A DNA stretch of 64,000 bases from Mesorhizobium sp. SOD10 (GCA_000824805.1 CCNA01000056.1:39428-103427); one strand, 5' to 3'. Shown: positions 1 through 8,602, numbered from the stretch's first letter. Translations and numbers: made by a program. The notes: generated by a model from the sequence alone, not told the origin.

Positions 1-805
1 GATCGCGCGATTTCAGCGCAGCGATATAGGCGAGATGCTCCTGCACCGCGACCTCGTTGCGCTGGCGCTCCTCGGCCTTGTTCCACTGGTAGTGGTAGTG
101 GAAGATCATCGCGATGACATCGTAGAAGTCGACGATGAAGCGGTTGTGCGAGGCGCGGTGGATCAGCCGGTGGAAGCGCTCGTCGAGCTCGGAGAATTCA
201 TTGAAGCGCGTGGCGATCTCGCTGGCGAGATGGCGATGCTCGACCTCCAGGCGGTCGAGATCGGCCCATACCGCGCTATCCTCCGGCAGCGCGGCGAAGG
301 CCGCCGCCGAGCGCAGCTCGAACATCTCGCGGATCTCGGTTAGCTCCAGCGCGAAAGCACGCGTGAACCCCTTCAGCACCCAATGGCTGTTGCGTCGCTT
401 CTCGATCAGCCCGAAGCGCGAGAAGCGGATGAGGAACTCGCGCACGCTGGTGGTGCCGACGCCGATCTCGCGCGCCAGCTCCAGCTCGTTGATCTGCATG
501 CCGGCCTCGGCGCCCTCGGCAAGCAGGCGGCGCATGAAGGATCGCTCGATGATCTCGGCCAGCGAATCGGTCTCCTCCTCGGGGAAGTAATCCTCCGGCC
601 GCGCCGCCCTGAGCACTGTCTTGTTGCGCTTGTTCCAGGCGATCAGCCCGGTCTCTTCCATGCGCGAAAGAATGCTTCGCACCGTGGTGCGGCTGACGCC
701 GAGCAGCGTGCCGAGCTCAGGCTCCGACGGCAGGCTCTTGGTCTCGTCGAGCAGCCTGAGGCAACGGTTGAAGGCGTCCTTGTAGACATTGTTGCTCTTC
801 GACAT
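1..805 (-). CDS. GntR-family regulator with two winged-helix segments and FCD-like domain, cut by left edge
   Basis: I translated the minus strand from the ATG at 805-803; the frame stays open to base 1, so about 268 codons are present and the C-terminus is missing. Residues about 5-65 look like a GntR winged helix (LPSEPELGTLLGVSRTTVRS). A second winged-helix-like segment follows at about 80-140 (INELELAREIGVGTTSVREF), then an all-helical FCD-like domain beginning ALELTEIREMFELRSAAAFA, with D/H residues (DERFHRLIH) where FCD proteins bind metal or ligand. FCD regulators usually carry only one DNA-binding domain. It is divergent from the UxaA-type gene at 1158 and is the obvious candidate to control that gene and the importer behind it. 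The family call is firm; the target is inferred. Confidence 0.85.
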   Translation of the reverse strand, partial: MSKSNNVYKDAFNRCLRLLDETKSLPSEPELGTLLGVSRTTVRSILSRMEETGLIAWNKRNKTVLRAARPEDYFPEEETDSLAEIIERSFMRRLLAEGAEAGMQINELELAREIGVGTTSVREFLIRFSRFGLIEKRRNSHWVLKGFTRAFALELTEIREMFELRSAAAFAALPEDSAVWADLDRLEVEHRHLASEIATRFNEFSELDERFHRLIHRASHNRFIVDFYDVIAMIFHYHYQWNKAEERQRNEVAVQEHLAYIAALKSRD

Positions 806-866
806 GCCCCGTATCCCCCAACGCTTGCGGCAACTCGCCGGAAGCGCGATATGATGGGTGTTCCTG

Positions 867-964
867 GAGCGGTTAAGCGTTTCCCAGAATCGCTGAACCG
901 CTCTAAATCCTTGTTTCTGCGCAATTCCGGACGGAAAACCGCTGCGCACTTTTCCTGGAATTGC
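867..964. repeat. Palindromic intergenic repeat, family A copy 1
   Basis: Two nested inverted repeats fill most of the 806-1157 gap: GAGCGGTT (867-874) with AACCGCTC (896-903), and GCAATTCC (921-928) with GGAATTGC (957-964). The second unit, with GGACGGAAAACCG inside, recurs at 7760-7802, 29432-29474 and 50916-50982. It is a REP/BIME-like dispersed element, not a gene. Confidence 0.75.
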
Positions 965-1050
965 TCTAGCGCAAGCCTCCGAAAAGCGGAACGTTTTTCG
1001 CCGGCTTGCAAACGGGCAATCGCGGGCGTCTACCGACACACGTCGCCTGC

Positions 1051-1089
1051 GAAAAAACAATTGACGCAAAAATGTTTTTTCCCGATAAA
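1051..1089. promoter_or_regulatory. Candidate operator/promoter of the uxaA-like gene
   Basis: A perfect inverted repeat, GAAAAAACA (1051-1059) and TGTTTTTTC (1073-1081), is followed by GATAAA (1084-1089). The string TGTTTTTT-N3-GATAAA is repeated at 2904-2920 before the importer's binding-protein gene, which suggests a common regulator. Position between two divergent genes supports an operator. The protein that binds is inferred. Confidence 0.45.
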
Positions 1090-1157
1090 AGACATTACCT
1101 TTAAACGGGCGCAAGTCAATCCGCCCGCACTCCCAGGATCACCCAGGACAGCCGCCC

Positions 1158-2663
1158 GTGACCGTTGCAAACACCATCCTTCTCTCACCTTCCGATAATG
1201 TCGCCGTTGCCAACGGGCGCATCGAAATTGGAACGCCATTGCCGGGCGGCGCCGCCGCGACTGCCGTGATCGAGCCGGGCCATAAGGTGGCGATCAAACC
1301 GATCGCGGCGGGCGAAGCGGTGGTGAAATACGCGCAGGCAATCGGCCGCGCCACGCAAGACATCGCCCCTGGCGAGCACGTCCATTCGCACAATCTGGTG
1401 TTCGAGAGCGGCCGCCTGCCGGTGGTGCCGCCGAGCGAGGCCGAGCACGCCACCGAGGCCGACCGCAAGCGCACCTTCATGGGCTACCGCCGCGCCGACG
1501 GCCGCGCCGGCACGCGCAACTTCATCGGCATCATCGCCAGCGTCAATTGCTCGTCGACCGTCTGCCATGCCATCGCCGACGAGGCCAACCGCACGCTGCT
1601 GCCGAAATATCCCGGCATCGACGGCTTCGTGCCGATCGTGCACGGCCAGGGCTGCGGCATGAGCGCCACCGGCGACGGCATGATGGTGCTGCACCGCACG
1701 CTGGCCGGCTATGCCCGCCATCCGAATTTCGGCGGCGTGCTGATGGTCGGCTTGGGCTGCGAGGTCAACCAGCTTACCCTTTACGGCCAGAAGGGTGTGG
1801 CCGCGGGAAAACGCCATTTCAACATCCAGGAGGCCGGCGGCTCGCGCAAGTCTGTCGAGAAGGCGATGGGCGTTCTGGCCGAGATCGCCGAGGAGGTCGG
1901 CCATCTGCAACGCGAGCCGATCCCGGTCTCCGAGATCGTCGTCGGCCTGCAATGCGGCGGCTCGGACGGCATGTCCGGCATCACCGCCAATCCCGCGCTG
2001 GGCGCGGCCGTCGATATCCTGGCCGGCTGCGGCGGCATCGGCATCCTGTCGGAGACCACCGAGATCTATGGTGCCGAGCATCTGCTTGCCTATCGTGCCG
2101 CTTCGCCCGAGATCGCCGCCAAGCTCGACAACTATGTGAAATGGTGGGAGGACCACACCGCCAAGCACGGCGCCTCGATCGACAACAACCCCTCGCCCGG
2201 CAACAAGCGCGGCGGCCTGACCACGATCCTCGAGAAATCGCTGGGCGCGGTCGCCAAGGGCGGCCAGACGCCGCTCAACGGCGTCTTCGGCTATGCCGAG
2301 AAGGTCTCGGGCAGCGGCCTGGTGTTCATGGACACGCCCGGTTACGACCCGGTCTCGGCCACCGGACAGGTGGCCGGCGGCGCCAACGTCATCGTCTTCA
2401 CCACCGGCCGCGGTTCCTGCTTCGGCTGCCGGCCGACGCCGTCGATCAAGGTCGCCACCAATTCGACCATGTATCACCAGATGGAAGAGGACATGGACGT
2501 CAATTGCGGCGTCATCGCCTCGGGCGAGAAGACCATTGCCGGCATGGGCCGCGAGATCTTCGAACTGATCATCGAGACGGCGTCCGGCCGCAAGACCAAG
2601 AGCGAGGCGTTCGGCTACGGCGACAACGAATTCGTGCCCTGGCACCTGGGCGCGACGCTTTAG
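1158..2663 (+). CDS. uxaA: UxaA-family altronate (or related sugar-acid) dehydratase
   Basis: This 501-residue protein has the full length of single-chain UxaA. Residues about 1-85 form the SAF-like N-terminal domain (EHVHSHN at 73-79). The large UxaA domain carries GQGCGM at 163-168 and GLGCEVNQ near 198-205, the cysteine-bearing motifs of Fe-dependent altronate/galactarate dehydratases, plus GGSDGMSG further on. The start is the GTG at 1158; no in-frame ATG lies close by. Altronate dehydratase makes 2-keto-3-deoxygluconate from altronate in hexuronate breakdown. The downstream sugar importer and the alcohol dehydrogenase at 6732 fit a hexonate/hexuronate route. Galactarate or another aldonate remains a possible substrate, so the symbol is provisional. 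Confidence 0.85.
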   Translation: MTVANTILLSPSDNVAVANGRIEIGTPLPGGAAATAVIEPGHKVAIKPIAAGEAVVKYAQAIGRATQDIAPGEHVHSHNLVFESGRLPVVPPSEAEHATEADRKRTFMGYRRADGRAGTRNFIGIIASVNCSSTVCHAIADEANRTLLPKYPGIDGFVPIVHGQGCGMSATGDGMMVLHRTLAGYARHPNFGGVLMVGLGCEVNQLTLYGQKGVAAGKRHFNIQEAGGSRKSVEKAMGVLAEIAEEVGHLQREPIPVSEIVVGLQCGGSDGMSGITANPALGAAVDILAGCGGIGILSETTEIYGAEHLLAYRAASPEIAAKLDNYVKWWEDHTAKHGASIDNNPSPGNKRGGLTTILEKSLGAVAKGGQTPLNGVFGYAEKVSGSGLVFMDTPGYDPVSATGQVAGGANVIVFTTGRGSCFGCRPTPSIKVATNSTMYHQMEEDMDVNCGVIASGEKTIAGMGREIFELIIETASGRKTKSEAFGYGDNEFVPWHLGATL

Positions 2664-2725
2664 TCCGCGGGCGGACGCGTTGTCGGAAGCAAGGACGCCG
2701 GTCTTCACGATTGCGCGACTTCATG

Positions 2726-2773
2726 ATGGAATGAATGTTCCATATTGACAGCGTCGTGAAATTATCGTTCCAT
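2726..2773. promoter_or_regulatory. Candidate operator/promoter region between uxaA and the sugar importer
   Basis: ATGGAA (2726-2731) and TTCCAT (2738-2743) form an inverted repeat, and GTTCCAT occurs twice exactly 30 bp apart (2737-2743 and 2767-2773). A TTGACA hexamer at 2745-2750 could be a -35 box. This lies in the 328-bp gap 2664-2991, which holds no gene. Function is inferred from position and symmetry. Confidence 0.35.
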
Positions 2774-2885
2774 GTCGGCAAGGAGGAACGGAAGCGCCCA
2801 TGCAATGCCAGGGAGGAGCGGACAGACTTCATCCGGCATCACATAAACGGCACCAGACACCGCTTGCATCGACCATGGCGATGCA

Positions 2886-2920
2886 TTATCAAAAAATAGC
2901 ATCTGTTTTTTATTGATAAA
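2886..2920. promoter_or_regulatory. Candidate operator before the sugar binding-protein gene
   Basis: TTATCAA (2886-2892) and TTGATAA (2913-2919) form a 7-bp inverted repeat. Its right part, TGTTTTTT-ATT-GATAAA (2904-2920), matches the motif at 1073-1089 in all 14 fixed positions. It lies 72 bp before the start of the binding-protein gene. Confidence 0.45.
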
Positions 2921-2991
2921 GTTCTGTTCGGCCGCGCCTATCCAAACGGAGCTTCCGCAACCTTCACCAGGCGACTTTAGGGAGGAACCTA

Positions 2992-3987
2992 ATGAAATTC
3001 GTGACCAGCCTTCTCAACCGCCGCGCCTTCGTGGCTTTGGCCGCAGCGTCGATGCTCGCCGGCGCAATGCATTCCGCGCCCGCCTCGGCGGCCGACGTGA
3101 CCATTCCGATCATTGTCAAGGATACCACCTCCTTCTACTGGCAGATCGTGCTGGCCGGCGCCCGCAAGGCTGGCAAGGACCTCGGCATCAACGTTCCGGA
3201 GCTCGGCGCCCAGGCCGAAACCGACGTCAACGGCCAGATCTCGATCCTCGAGAATGCCGTTGCCAGCAATCCGGCGGCCATCGTCATCTCGCCGACCGAG
3301 TTTAAGGCACTCGGCAAGCCGATCGACGAGGCGGCTTCGAAGGTCAAGGTCATCGGCATCGACTCCGGCGCCGACTCCAAGGCCTTCACCTCCTTCCTGA
3401 CCACCGACAACGTCCAGGGCGGCCGCGTTGCCGCTGACGGTCTCGCTGCCGCGATCAGCGCCGCCAATGGCGGCAAGGTGGAAGGCAAGGTCGCGCTGAT
3501 CACCGCGCTGCCCGGCGCAGGCTCGCTCGAGCAGCGCAAGCAAGGCTTCATCGAACAGCTCAAGGCCAAATATCCGGGCCTTGAGCTCGTCGCCGACAAA
3601 TATGCGGACGGCCAGGCCACCACGGGCTTGAACATCGCCACCGACCTGATCACCGCCAATCCGGACCTCAAGGGCATCTTCGCCTCCAACCTGATCATGG
3701 CGCAGGGCGTCGGCCAGGCGATCGCCGAGAACAATCTCGGCGGCAAGGTGGCGCTGATCGGCTTCGACAGCGACGAGAAGCTGATCAAGTTCTTGAATGA
3801 CGGCGTCATCTCCGGCCTCGTCGTCCAGGACCCGTATCGGATGGGCTATGACGGCATCAAGACCGCTCTCGCGGCCTCGAAGGGCGAGAAGGTCGAGGCC
3901 AATGTCGATACCGGCGCGAACCTCGTCACCAAGGCCAATATGAAAGATCCGAAGATCGACGCGCTGCTCAACCCGAAGCTCAACTGA
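2992..3987 (+). CDS. Sugar ABC importer, periplasmic ribose/galactose-type binding protein
   Basis: A 331-residue protein with a Sec signal peptide (hydrophobic AFVALAAASMLAGA; likely cleavage near residue 33-34 after PASA). The mature part is a periplasmic binding protein type 1 (Peripla_BP_4 class): IPIIVKDTTSFYWQ at the start, then ENAVASNPAAIVISPTEF and a second lobe with IDSGADS and GFDSDEKLI. Start ATG 2992 follows a clear GGGAGGA ribosome site. It is the first gene of the importer completed by 4146-5699 and 5696-6661. The substrate is unknown; the neighbouring uxaA-like and dehydrogenase genes suggest an aldonic/uronic acid or its parent sugar. Confidence 0.93.
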   Translation: MKFVTSLLNRRAFVALAAASMLAGAMHSAPASAADVTIPIIVKDTTSFYWQIVLAGARKAGKDLGINVPELGAQAETDVNGQISILENAVASNPAAIVISPTEFKALGKPIDEAASKVKVIGIDSGADSKAFTSFLTTDNVQGGRVAADGLAAAISAANGGKVEGKVALITALPGAGSLEQRKQGFIEQLKAKYPGLELVADKYADGQATTGLNIATDLITANPDLKGIFASNLIMAQGVGQAIAENNLGGKVALIGFDSDEKLIKFLNDGVISGLVVQDPYRMGYDGIKTALAASKGEKVEANVDTGANLVTKANMKDPKIDALLNPKLN

Positions 3988-4001
3988 GCAGCATCCCGAC
4001 A

Positions 4002-4035
4002 ATCGTTTCCGGGGCGGCATCGCCCCGGAAACGAT
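4002..4035 (+). other. Strong hairpin after the binding-protein gene
   Basis: ATCGTTTCCGGGGCG (4002-4016) pairs perfectly with 4021-4035 around a GCAT loop. No T-run follows, so it is more likely a 3'-end stabiliser or partial attenuator that leaves extra binding-protein mRNA than a full terminator. Confidence 0.7.
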
Positions 4036-4145
4036 CCATCAGGCGATTTGGAAATTCGCCGGCCTGATTTAGGCTCCAACTTCAAGATGCGCGTCAGACG
4101 CATCGCTGCGTATCCAACGGTTGAGACCAATCTGGGAGGATTGTC

Positions 4146-5699
4146 ATGACGTCTACGGCGCAGGACCTGCATCCCGCCCCCACGCTGGCCCCGGGCAGGA
4201 CGATCCTCGAACTCAACGGACTGGAAAAGCGCTATCCCGGCACGCATGCGCTGAAGCCGGTGCACCTCGCCTTCAAGGCAGGCGAAATCCACGCCATCGT
4301 CGGCGAGAACGGCGCCGGCAAGTCGACCCTGATAAAACTTCTGACCGGCGTCATGCCGCGCACGTCCGGCGAGGTCATCTGGGAAGGCAAGCCGGCGGCT
4401 TTGGCCACGCCGCATGAGGCGATGGCGCTGGGCATCAACGCCGTCCACCAGGAGGTGGTGCTGTGCCGCCACCTCACCGTCGCCGCCAACATGTTCCTCG
4501 GCGAGGAGGAATCCCGCTTCGGCCTGCTGCAGCAACGCGCCATGGTCAAGGAAGCGCAGAAGATCATCGACGGGCTGGGCTTCGACCTGCCGGCGCATGT
4601 CGTGCTCGGCGACCTGACCATCGGCCAGCAGCAGCTGATCGCCGCCGCCCGCGCCACGGTGCGCGGCACGAAATTCCTGATCTTCGACGAGCCGACCGCC
4701 TATCTCACCCGCAAGGAGGCCGACCAGCTCTTCAAGCTGATCCGCCGGCTGAAAGGCGACGGCGTCACGATCATCTATATCAGCCATCGCATGGAGGAAG
4801 TGTTCGAGCTTGCCGACCGCGTCTCCGTGCTGCGCGACGGCACTCTGGTCGGCACCCGCGACATTGCCGAGACCGACGAGCCCGAGCTGGTCAAGCTGAT
4901 GATCAACCGCTCGATCGAGCAGATCTACCACAAGGAGCATTTCACCCCCGGCGCCAGGATCGTCGAGACGAAGAACCTCTCCGGCAAAGGCTTCGAGAAT
5001 GTCTCGGTGACGGTCCGCGCCGGCGAGATTGTCGGCCTCTACGGCCTGATCGGCGCCGGCCGCAGCGAGTTCGTCACCACGCTTTACGGCCGTCACAGGA
5101 AGTCAGCCGGCCAGATCCTGTGGGAAGGCAAGGAGGTTCAGGTCAATTCCGAGCATGACGCGATAAGGCTCGGCATGGCGCTCGCCCCGGAAAGCCGCCG
5201 CGACCAGGGCCTGTGCCTCAATCTGCCGGTCGGCATCAACCTCAACCTGCCGATCTACAAGCGCATCTCGAGCAACTTTCTGATCTCCGGCGCCAAGGAG
5301 AAGACCGAGGCCGACCGCCAGATCGCCGATCTGCGCATCAAGACGCCGACGCGCAATGCGCTGGCTTCCAGCCTCTCGGGCGGCAACCAGCAGAAGATCG
5401 TCATCGGCAAATGGCTGGCGCATGGCGCCAAGCTGTTCATCTTCGACGAGCCGACGGTGGGCGTTGATGTCGGCACCAAGGCCGAGATCTACCGCCTGTT
5501 CTCGACGCTGCTGTCCAAGGGCGCCGGCATCATCCTGATCTCGTCCTACCTGCCGGAAGTCTACGAGCTTGCCGACACGCTTCATGTGTTCCGGCGCGGC
5601 AAGCTGGTCGCCACGCACGGTTTCCGCACCGCGAGCCACGAGGACATTTTGGGTCAGGCACTGGCCGAGAAACAAGAAAAGTCGGGAGGACAAAAATGA
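4146..5699 (+). CDS. Sugar ABC importer, double ATP-binding protein (RbsA/MglA type)
   Basis: A 517-residue protein with two fused nucleotide-binding domains. Domain 1 has Walker A GENGAGKST (53-61), a degenerate signature LTIGQQQ and Walker B FLIFDEPTAYL. Domain 2 has the usual degenerate Walker A (GLIGAGRSE), a good signature LSGGNQQK and Walker B LFIFDEPTVGVD. The pattern is normal for carbohydrate-uptake transporters of the CUT2 class. ATG 4146 follows a GGGAGGA site. Its stop overlaps the permease start by 4 bp, showing translational coupling. It energises import by the 2992 and 5696 products. Confidence 0.94.
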   Translation: MTSTAQDLHPAPTLAPGRTILELNGLEKRYPGTHALKPVHLAFKAGEIHAIVGENGAGKSTLIKLLTGVMPRTSGEVIWEGKPAALATPHEAMALGINAVHQEVVLCRHLTVAANMFLGEEESRFGLLQQRAMVKEAQKIIDGLGFDLPAHVVLGDLTIGQQQLIAAARATVRGTKFLIFDEPTAYLTRKEADQLFKLIRRLKGDGVTIIYISHRMEEVFELADRVSVLRDGTLVGTRDIAETDEPELVKLMINRSIEQIYHKEHFTPGARIVETKNLSGKGFENVSVTVRAGEIVGLYGLIGAGRSEFVTTLYGRHRKSAGQILWEGKEVQVNSEHDAIRLGMALAPESRRDQGLCLNLPVGINLNLPIYKRISSNFLISGAKEKTEADRQIADLRIKTPTRNALASSLSGGNQQKIVIGKWLAHGAKLFIFDEPTVGVDVGTKAEIYRLFSTLLSKGAGIILISSYLPEVYELADTLHVFRRGKLVATHGFRTASHEDILGQALAEKQEKSGGQK

Positions 5700-6661
5700 G
5701 CACCGAGGCGATCCCCGCCGAAAAACCCAAGCGCAATTTCAACGCCCTCTTCGGCCTGACGCTGCTTGGCCTGCTGGTTCTGATGTGGATCGTGCTGGCC
5801 GTCGCCACGCCCTCCTTCGCCACGGCGCTCAACATCACCAACCTTTTGCGCCAGGGTTCGCTCATCGCCATCCTCGCCGTCGGCCAGACCTTCGTCATCA
5901 TCACCGGCGGCATCGACCTCTCGGTCGGCGCCATCGTCGGCTTCACCACCGTCATCGTCGCCCTGCTGATCAATGCAGGCTGGCCGATCTGGGTCGCCGT
6001 GCTCGTTACCTTGCTCGTCGGCGTGGCCATCGGCCTGTTCCATGGCTTCGGCATCGTCAAGATGGGCCTGCCGCCTTTCATCATCACGCTTGCCACCATG
6101 ACGTCGCTGCGCGGCATCGGCTTGCTGATGACCAACGGTAACTCGATCTCGATCAACAGCGATTCGTTCCAGGCCTTCTCGCGCGGATCGCTCGCCGGCA
6201 TTCCCTACCTGTTCTGGATGGTGATCTTGGTCGCCGTGCCGTCCTACATTTTCCTGCATCACACGCGTTGGGGCCGCTATCTCTTCTCGGTAGGCTCCAA
6301 TGCGGAGGCGGCGCGCCTGTCGGGCGTCAACGTGCCGCGCACCATCTACATGGCCTATGTCCTGTCCGGCCTGCTGGCGGCTTTCGTCGGCGTGCTGCTC
6401 GCCTCGCGCATCGGCATCGGCAACCCGACGCAGGGCGACACCTATGAACTGCAGGCCATCGCCTCGTCGGTCATCGGCGGCACCTCGCTGTTCGGCGCCA
6501 TCGGCTCCGTGCACGGACCGCTGATCGGCTCCTTCATCCTGTCGACGATCAACAACGGCGCCAACCTGCTCAACGTCAATACGTTCTGGCAGCGTGTCAT
6601 CACCGGAGCGCTGATCATCGTCATCGTCTACTTCGACGGCCTGCGCCGGCGAGGCAAGTGA
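5696..6661 (+). CDS. Sugar ABC importer, permease (RbsC type)
   Basis: A 321-residue, strongly hydrophobic protein with about 8-10 membrane segments. It carries the CUT2-permease signature GGIDLSVGAIVGF and a late loop GGTSLFGA typical of RbsC/BPD_transp_2 proteins. The N-terminus is short and charged (STEAIPAEKPKRNF). It overlaps the ATPase gene by 4 bp (ATGA) and closes the importer operon before a strong terminator. It would form the inner-membrane channel, probably as a homodimer. Confidence 0.93.
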   Translation: MSTEAIPAEKPKRNFNALFGLTLLGLLVLMWIVLAVATPSFATALNITNLLRQGSLIAILAVGQTFVIITGGIDLSVGAIVGFTTVIVALLINAGWPIWVAVLVTLLVGVAIGLFHGFGIVKMGLPPFIITLATMTSLRGIGLLMTNGNSISINSDSFQAFSRGSLAGIPYLFWMVILVAVPSYIFLHHTRWGRYLFSVGSNAEAARLSGVNVPRTIYMAYVLSGLLAAFVGVLLASRIGIGNPTQGDTYELQAIASSVIGGTSLFGAIGSVHGPLIGSFILSTINNGANLLNVNTFWQRVITGALIIVIVYFDGLRRRGK

Positions 6662-6677
6662 ATCCTCCCTGAACTCC

Positions 6678-6714
6678 GCGCCGGCCCCGCATGACGAGGC
6701 CGGCGCTCTTTTTT
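6678..6714 (+). terminator. Rho-independent terminator
   Basis: Perfect 9-bp stem GCGCCGGCC (6678-6686) / GGCCGGCGC (6698-6706) followed by TCTTTTTT. It ends the importer operon, yet the dehydrogenase gene starts only 18 bp further on, so that gene depends on read-through or its own promoter. Confidence 0.85.
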
Positions 6715-6731
6715 GAACACTGGATCTGCAC

Positions 6732-7748
6732 ATGAAAGCCGTCGTCTGCCGCTCGCCCGGCGAGCTTGTCCTCGAAGACCGCGCCGAGCCCGCTGCACCT
6801 CCACTCGGCTGGGCGCGCATCGCCGTCAGCCATGTCGGCATCTGCGGCACCGACTACCACATCTTCGAAGGCAAGCATCCCTTCCTCGCCTATCCGCGCA
6901 TCATGGGCCACGAGGTTTCCGGCACCATTGTCGAGAAGGCAGAGGGCGTCGATCTCGGCGTCGGCGAACCGGTGATCATCAACCCCTATCTCGCCTGCGG
7001 CAAATGCATCGCCTGCCGGCACGGCAAACCGAATTGCTGCGTGAAGATCGAAGTGCTCGGTGTCCACCGCGACGGCGCCATGTGCGACGAGATCCTGGTG
7101 CCGGCGCAGAACCTTTACCCGGCAAACGGCCTGTCGCTGGCCGACGCCGCTGCGGTGGAATTCCTGGCGATCGGCGCGCATGCGGTGCGCCGCTCATCGG
7201 GCGCGCCCGGCCAGCGCACGCTGGTCATCGGCGCTGGCCCGATCGGCCTCGGCACGGCGATCTTCGCCCGCATCGCCGGGCTCGACGTCAGCCTGCTCGA
7301 CATGAGCACAGAGCGCCTCGGCTTCGCCGAGAGCGAGCTTGGCTTTGCCGCGCTCGACACCTCGAAGGCGACAGCCGGCGAACTGGTGCGGCAGGCGACC
7401 GGCGGCGAAGGGTTCGACCTCGTCTTCGACGCGACCGGCAACACGCAATCGGTGCAATCCGCCTTCGCCCATGTCGCGCATGGCGGCACGCTGGTGCTGG
7501 TCAGCGTCGTCAAGGACGACATCACCTTCTCCGACCCCGAATTCCACAAGCGCGAGATGACTTTGGTCGGCAGCCGCAATGCGCTCAAGGCCGACTTCGA
7601 GCATGTGGCCGAATCGATCCGCAATGGCGCCGTGCCGTTGGCGAAACTCGTCACCCATCGCACGACGCTCGCCGGAACGCCGCGCGATCTCGCGCGGTGG
7701 ACGCATGAGAAATCGGGGCTGATCAAGGCGGTCATCGAGGTCGGGTGA
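6732..7748 (+). CDS. Zinc-dependent medium-chain alcohol dehydrogenase (sugar-acid/polyol type)
   Basis: A 338-residue MDR-family enzyme. Catalytic-zinc residues are visible as C38 (VGICGTDYH) and H60-E61 (GHEVSG). The structural-zinc lobe has C89, C92, C95 and C103. The Rossmann fold carries VIGAGPIGLG. The overall look is that of hexonate 5-dehydrogenases such as L-galactonate or L-gulonate dehydrogenases, which would feed the uxaA-type enzyme, but sorbitol- or threonine-dehydrogenase-like activity cannot be excluded. ATG 6732 lies just beyond the terminator at 6678-6714. It converges on phnF, with the repeat/terminator block at 7760-7854 between them. Confidence 0.88.
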   Translation: MKAVVCRSPGELVLEDRAEPAAPPLGWARIAVSHVGICGTDYHIFEGKHPFLAYPRIMGHEVSGTIVEKAEGVDLGVGEPVIINPYLACGKCIACRHGKPNCCVKIEVLGVHRDGAMCDEILVPAQNLYPANGLSLADAAAVEFLAIGAHAVRRSSGAPGQRTLVIGAGPIGLGTAIFARIAGLDVSLLDMSTERLGFAESELGFAALDTSKATAGELVRQATGGEGFDLVFDATGNTQSVQSAFAHVAHGGTLVLVSVVKDDITFSDPEFHKREMTLVGSRNALKADFEHVAESIRNGAVPLAKLVTHRTTLAGTPRDLARWTHEKSGLIKAVIEVG

Positions 7749-7759
7749 GCGCCGCTAGA

Positions 7760-7802
7760 GCAATTCCAGGAAAAGTGTGAGCGGTTTTCCGTCCGGAATT
7801 GC
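7760..7802. repeat. Palindromic intergenic repeat, family A copy 2
   Basis: GCAATTCC (7760-7767) pairs with GGAATTGC (7795-7802); inside are AGGAAAAGTGTGAGCGG and TTTTCCGTCC. It matches the second unit of the element at 921-964 in inverted orientation. Confidence 0.75.
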
Positions 7803-7821
7803 GTAAAAACAGATAGATAGG

Positions 7822-7854
7822 GCGTTTCGCCGTTTCCGTGAAACGGTGAAACGC
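7822..7854. terminator. Bidirectional hairpin between convergent genes
   Basis: GCGTTTC-g-CCGTTTC (7822-7836) pairs with GAAACGG-t-GAAACGC (7840-7854) around CGT: 14 pairs with one mismatch. It ends one base before the phnF stop codon and lies between the dehydrogenase and phnF, so it probably terminates both transcripts, although T-runs are short. Confidence 0.6.
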
Positions 7855-7855
7855 A

Positions 7856-8602
7856 CTAATAGCCGGCCGACAGCCTCAACTCGACCCGCTCCGCCGGAAA
7901 GCGCGACTCCGCGAACTGGATCGGCTCACCGTCCAGCGTGACGTTGACGGCGACCGTCACCAGCACGATGGCGCCGGGCTGGAGATCGAGGGCTGCAAGG
8001 TCGTCGGCGTCGGCATGGCGCGCCGACAGCACGGTCGAATGCCTCAGATAGTCATTGACGCCGAAGCGCTTCAGTGAGGCGGTGATCGACCCCGTTTCCG
8101 CCATTGCCGCCTCGATGCCCACGAAGCGTTTGGCGTCGAACCAGGTGGTTGCGCGTGATACCGCATGCCCGTCGGCCTCGCCGCGCGTCTCCAGGCGGAT
8201 GACGGCCGCGCCCTTCGCTATGCCAAGCGCCTCGGCGACGCGCCGGCTGGCCGGCTCCGTCGACGACGACAACAGCGCGATATGCCGCTCGCTCGTCTGC
8301 CCTTGCAGCCCGGTCGAGAAGCGCGTGCGTGCGCCGATCGGATAGGACAGCCTTTTGCGCGACAGGACGAAGGTGCCGCGTCCCTGCTCGGCCTTCAGCA
8401 CGCCTTCCTGCACAAGTGCCGCAATGGCGCTGCGCACCGTATGGCGGTTGACGCCGTAGCGCTCGGCCAGCGCTATCTCGGGCGGCAGCGCCGCGTTCTC
8501 GGCGAAATCGCCGCTCGCGATCCCCTGCAATATCTTGTCGGCGATCTGCCGCCACAGCGACACGCCGTTGCGCCTTTCGATGCTGCTTGCCAGTCCGCTC
8601 AT
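7856..8602 (-). CDS. phnF: PhnF, GntR/HutC-type repressor of phosphonate genes
   Basis: A 248-residue protein. Residues about 15-80 are a GntR winged helix (LPPEIALAERYGVNRHTVRS) and the rest is a UTRA effector domain (about 100-240; EGVLKAEQGRGTFV links the two). It is divergent from phnG, the standard place for phnF. A perfect palindrome at 8694-8713 in the shared intergenic region is the likely operator. PhnF proteins repress phn genes under phosphate-replete conditions; the link to this operon comes from position. Confidence 0.93.
   Translation of the reverse strand: MSGLASSIERRNGVSLWRQIADKILQGIASGDFAENAALPPEIALAERYGVNRHTVRSAIAALVQEGVLKAEQGRGTFVLSRKRLSYPIGARTRFSTGLQGQTSERHIALLSSSTEPASRRVAEALGIAKGAAVIRLETRGEADGHAVSRATTWFDAKRFVGIEAAMAETGSITASLKRFGVNDYLRHSTVLSARHADADDLAALDLQPGAIVLVTVAVNVTLDGEPIQFAESRFPAERVELRLSAGY

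Noticed and set aside
1185..2708. 507-residue minus-strand frame opposite the uxaA-like gene
   Set aside because: Antisense shadow in GC-rich coding DNA; no family sequence, and the plus-strand protein is complete.
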